Shown here: piece by piece, positions 61,249 through 64,000 of the stretch
How the letters are laid out: the number at the start of each line of letters is the position of its first letter
Numbering within the stretch: the stretch's first letter is position 1
Source: Clostridiaceae bacterium Marseille-Q3526
GTDB lineage: Bacteria; Bacillota; Clostridia; Lachnospirales; Lachnospiraceae
Direction: 5' to 3'
DNA: 64,000 nt
Assembly: GCA_018223375.1 (NCBI GenBank)
Contig: JAGTTS010000002.1
Span: 186,001 to 250,000, forward strand
Program-made: the position numbers and the translations under genes
The notes under the pieces: model-generated
What the model was told of the DNA's origin: nothing
Database searches by the model: none
What the model saw: only the letters and a program-made list of their open reading frames with translations

Positions 61249-62493
61249 ATGGTTGTTGAACTGGTATCTGTGGGAACGGAGCTGCTGCTGGGAAATATTG
61301 TAAATACCAATGCCAGGTATCTGTCTGAAAAATGCGCTATGCTGGGGCTGAGCGTCTACTACCAGACTACGGTAGGCGACAATGAGGAGCGTCTGGCCGA
61401 AGTGATTAAGACCGCTCTGAACCGCTCTGATATTGTGATCTTAAACGGAGGTCTGGGACCTACGGAGGACGATTTGACCAAGGAGACCTGCGCTAAGGTG
61501 ATGGGACTTCCTCTTGTAACAGATCAGCATACAAAAGAGCGTTTAAAGGAATATTATAAAGGAAGAAAAAAAGAGGATCTGCCGGAGAGCAACTGGAAGC
61601 AGGCGGTAATTCCGGAGGGAGCCGTTGTATTTGACAATGGAAACGGCACAGCCCCAGGTCTGGTGGTAGAACAGAACGGGAAGACGGTGATTCTCGTCCC
61701 AGGACCGCCGAACGAGCTGTATCCCATGATGGAGAAGCAGATTTGCCCCTATCTTCAGAAGAAAAATGAAGAGGTGATTCTGTCCCAGATGGTAAAAATC
61801 TGCGGCTTTGGGGAGAGCAAGGTGGAGGAGATGATTTTAGATCTCATTGATAAGCAGACGAATCCTACCCTTGCCACCTATGCCAAACAGGGAGAGGTCC
61901 ACCTCCGGGTAACTGCCAGGGCCGCCACAGAGGAGGAAGCCAAAAAACTCTTAAAACCGATGGTCAAGGAGATCAAGAAACGGTTCGGCGAGGCTGTGTA
62001 CACCACAGATGAGAAGGAGACGCTGACAGACGTGGTAGTGAAGCTTTTAAAGAAGCATGAGCTGACGGTGACTACGGCAGAGTCCTGTACCGGCGGCCTT
62101 CTGGCAGGCACTCTGGTAGGCGTGCCGGGCGTGTCGGAGGTATTCAGAGAGGGCTTTGTCACCTATTCCAATAAGGCGAAACGGAAACTGCTGGATGTGA
62201 GCAAGAGCACTCTGAAAAAATACGGAGCAGTCAGCGCCCAGACGGCTAAGGAGATGGCCAAGGGAGGCGTGTTTGCTACAGACACAGATATCTGTGTGGC
62301 TATTACAGGGCTGGCAGGTCCCGACGGGGCGACGCCGGAGAAGCCCATAGGTCTGGTTTACATTGCCTGCTATATGAACGATAAGGTTCATGTTGAGGAG
62401 TTCCGTTTTAAGGGAGACAGACAGAAAATCAGGGAGCGCTCTGTTGTTCAGGCTCTCGATGTGCTGAGAAGATCGATTCTGGAGTTCGCATAA
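61249..62493 (+). CDS. cinA: CinA-family nicotinamide-nucleotide amidase
   Basis: 414 residues. The N-terminal MoaB-like COG1058 domain (VGTELLLGNIVNTNARYLS, LNGGLGPTEDDLTKE) is followed by the C-terminal CinA/PncC domain (TTAESCTGGLLAGTLVGVPGVSEVF, AITGLAGPDGATPEKP; split here as AESCTGGLLAGTLV and AITGLAGPDGATP). It recycles NMN and ADP-ribose products. Starts 2 bases after pgsA; the order pgsA-cinA is common in Firmicutes. Confidence 0.95.
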   Translation: MVVELVSVGTELLLGNIVNTNARYLSEKCAMLGLSVYYQTTVGDNEERLAEVIKTALNRSDIVILNGGLGPTEDDLTKETCAKVMGLPLVTDQHTKERLKEYYKGRKKEDLPESNWKQAVIPEGAVVFDNGNGTAPGLVVEQNGKTVILVPGPPNELYPMMEKQICPYLQKKNEEVILSQMVKICGFGESKVEEMILDLIDKQTNPTLATYAKQGEVHLRVTARAATEEEAKKLLKPMVKEIKKRFGEAVYTTDEKETLTDVVVKLLKKHELTVTTAESCTGGLLAGTLVGVPGVSEVFREGFVTYSNKAKRKLLDVSKSTLKKYGAVSAQTAKEMAKGGVFATDTDICVAITGLAGPDGATPEKPIGLVYIACYMNDKVHVEEFRFKGDRQKIRERSVVQALDVLRRSILEFA

Positions 62494-62548
62494 AAGCTTT
62501 GCCAGGACAAAAGCGGCACTGCGCCAAAAGAGGCTTTGGGAGGAACGT

Positions 62549-62866
62549 ATGAGGTTTTACCAGCATTTATACATGGGAGAACAGGCGGCCGGGAAACGGT
62601 TTCAGATCCTCCAGGGCCTGCGGGAACGAAAGATTCAGCCGGATATCTATGTTATAACTTTGGCCTCAGGGGGCAATAATCTTCTTGATATATACAGCTG
62701 CCTGGAGATCAGAAGGCCCTGGAAGGAAGCGGAGGATCCCCTTGTTGTAGGAATTGCCGCAGGCTATGAGGAGGCCTGCCTTCTGGCAGGGCAGATCGTC
62801 AGCCAGGTTTACCGGGAGACCGGAGGCTTTGCGGTAAGGCAGTATCTGGAAAAAAACGCGCAGTAG
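62549..62866 (+). CDS. Small conserved-looking protein of unknown function
   Basis: 105 residues with a good GGGAGG site before the ATG. I do not recognise a family. It is soluble, mixed alpha/beta, with repeated aromatic residues at the start (FYQHLYMG), a basic central part, a hydrophobic segment PLVVGIAAGYEEACLLAGQIV and a charged tail. It sits between cinA and a DUF2953 protein that precedes gerW, so it may belong to a sporulation or envelope set. Codon use and position on the same strand argue that it is real. Confidence 0.65.
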   Translation: MRFYQHLYMGEQAAGKRFQILQGLRERKIQPDIYVITLASGGNNLLDIYSCLEIRRPWKEAEDPLVVGIAAGYEEACLLAGQIVSQVYRETGGFAVRQYLEKNAQ

Positions 62867-62874
62867 GTGGGAAG

Positions 62875-63843
62875 ATGCTCCATATTGTATTTTTTATTCT
62901 GAAACTAATTCTGCTTCTTATATTGGCAGTGCTGGCGGTGATTCTGACAGTTTTTTTATCCGTGCTTCTGGCGCCGGTCCGGTATCAGGGGGAAATGTCC
63001 CTGCACGAGAGATTTTCGGCAGAGGGAAAGATTTCCTGGCTGTTTCATCTGCTTGCCTGCTCTTTTTCCTGGGGGAAAGAGGGAATTAAGACAGATCTCC
63101 GCATTCTGTGGTTCCACCCCTTTCAGGAAAAACAGGGCGCAGAGACAGAGGCGGGCGAAAGTGCCCTGGAAGAACCGGCAGAGGAGGACCTGGTGACGGT
63201 TATGGAAAAGGGATCGGAGGAAATGCCGGAGGATCCAGATGTATTTCCAGGACCGACGGAGTTTTCTTCTTCCTGGAAGGAGAACGGGAAGGAGGAAGCC
63301 AAGGAACAGGAGAGAGTGGAAAAGCAGGAGGCGAAAACAGCCCGCCCCGAAGCCTTCGGGGAAGAGAAAAAACGCAGAGAAGGGCTTTTTGGCCGGATGA
63401 AAGGGAAGGCGGAACAGCTCAAAAAATGGGTTTCCCGGACAGCTCGGCGCGTCAGAAAGAATATTCTGAGTCTGAAGCAGAAAAAGGACAGTTTGTCTGA
63501 CCTGCTGTCAGATGAAAAAAATAAGAAAACCTTCCGTCTGTTGGTGAAAGAAACAAAAAGGCTTTGCAAAAAGCTGTTCCCTCAGATAAAAGGCTCTGTT
63601 TCATTTGGAGTGGACGATCCGTATCTGATGGGACAGATTTTGACGGTTCTGGCGTTTTTTTATCCGTACTACGGACACAGCCTTGAGCTGGAGGCAGTTT
63701 TCAATGAAAATGTGCTGGAGGGAGATGTTTCTGTGAAGGGGAAGTTTTCTTTCGGAACCTTCGCCCTGTCCGGACTCCGAGTTTTGGGCGACAGGAACTT
63801 CAGAGCTCTGATAAAACGGTTTTTGAGAGAAGGAGGAGTATAG
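62875..63843 (+). CDS. DUF2953-domain protein (YtfI-like)
   Basis: 322 residues. An N-terminal membrane helix (about 2-32), then a short domain containing SWLFHLLACSFSWGKEGI, a long Glu/Lys/Arg-rich low-complexity linker (about 78-210) and a C-terminal DUF2953 domain with FGVDDPYLMGQILTVLAFFYPYYG. In Bacillus the homolog ytfI precedes ytfJ (gerW), the same order as here. Function unknown; a sporulation or spore-germination role is inferred from that pairing. Confidence 0.85.
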   Translation: MLHIVFFILKLILLLILAVLAVILTVFLSVLLAPVRYQGEMSLHERFSAEGKISWLFHLLACSFSWGKEGIKTDLRILWFHPFQEKQGAETEAGESALEEPAEEDLVTVMEKGSEEMPEDPDVFPGPTEFSSSWKENGKEEAKEQERVEKQEAKTARPEAFGEEKKRREGLFGRMKGKAEQLKKWVSRTARRVRKNILSLKQKKDSLSDLLSDEKNKKTFRLLVKETKRLCKKLFPQIKGSVSFGVDDPYLMGQILTVLAFFYPYYGHSLELEAVFNENVLEGDVSVKGKFSFGTFALSGLRVLGDRNFRALIKRFLREGGV

Positions 63844-63846
63844 AGG

Positions 63847-64000
63847 ATGGCAGATAATCAGTTTTCATCCACCGTGGAGGCGCTGTTTAAGGGTATGGAC
63901 AGCTTCGTTACCACGAAAACAGTAGTAGGCGAGGCAGTGAAAATCGACGACGCGATTATTCTTCCTCTGGTGGACGTGTCCTGCGGCATGGCGGCAGGCG
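63847..64000 (+). CDS. gerW: Spore germination protein GerW/YtfJ (N-terminal part)
   Basis: The ATG at 63847, 3 bases after the previous stop, opens a frame that runs off the right edge after 51 codons. The visible sequence MADNQFSSTVEALFKGMDSF (first 20 residues) followed by VVGEAVKIDDAIILPLVDVSCG is the start of the YtfJ/GerW family, needed for spore germination in Bacillus. Strong support for a spore-forming host. AAGGAGG lies 10-15 bases upstream. Confidence 0.9.
   Translation, partial: MADNQFSSTVEALFKGMDSFVTTKTVVGEAVKIDDAIILPLVDVSCGMAAG

Noticed and set aside
1..64000. CRISPR arrays, tRNA or rRNA genes, integrated phage
   Set aside because: No regularly spaced repeats, no recognisable tRNA cloverleaf or rRNA sequence, and no structural phage genes were seen by eye.

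Overview
The window reads as a chromosome segment of a spore-forming, Gram-positive anaerobe of the Lachnospiraceae (Clostridium cluster XIVa type). The grounds are AGGAGG-type ribosome binding sites, base composition visibly a little above 50% GC, a GerW/YtfJ sporulation gene at the right edge, the order tepA-ftsK/spoIIIE and prpC-prkC-rsgA-rpe-thiN, ECF-type vitamin transporters, and citrate lyase genes typical of fermentative Firmicutes. No rRNA, tRNA, CRISPR array or prophage was seen.

Layout. 1-3958: end of metY, a cardiolipin synthase, a patatin-like lipase and an M19 dipeptidase. 4027-8413: a phosphate module (Na/Pi symporter with PhoU-like tail, PhoB/PhoR-like two-component pair, and a convergent PsiE-like membrane protein). 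8660-11507: a TrpX-type ABC importer behind a strong promoter with an operator at its start site. 11572-15257: two tandem paralogous SH3b-NlpC/P60 wall hydrolases. 15444-16517: citC on the minus strand. 16721-38049: housekeeping genes on the plus strand (tepA, ftsK, murE, murF, priA, def, fmt, yugP-like, rsmB, rlmN, prpC, prkC, rsgA, rpe, thiN, an ECF S component, a pyridoxal kinase), then serS at 38204-39481.

39482-42310 is an accessory insertion between serS and rqcH. It holds a 173-bp imperfect palindrome, an IS256-type transposase scrap, and an AT-rich three-gene module: XRE repressor, ImmA/IrrE metallopeptidase and PIN-like nuclease. It looks like a toxin-antitoxin or defence unit.

42312-55381 is a citrate lyase neighbourhood split by an unknown five-gene operon. 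A citX-citG fusion (minus) lies divergent to genes of the STM4015, STM4014, STM4013, STM4012 and STM4011 families (leucine-rich protein, ATP-grasp-like protein, phosphatase/sulfatase-fold protein, two radical SAM proteins). The last radical SAM protein is fused to a HAD phosphatase domain. citD-citE-citF and a convergent LysR regulator follow. I consider this five-gene operon the most interesting uncharacterised system here.

55548-57269 is a biotin unit (bioY, bioB) under a recognisable BirA box. 57298-64000 returns to housekeeping genes: yicC, gmk, rpoZ, rimO, pgsA, cinA, an unknown small protein, a DUF2953 protein and the start of gerW.
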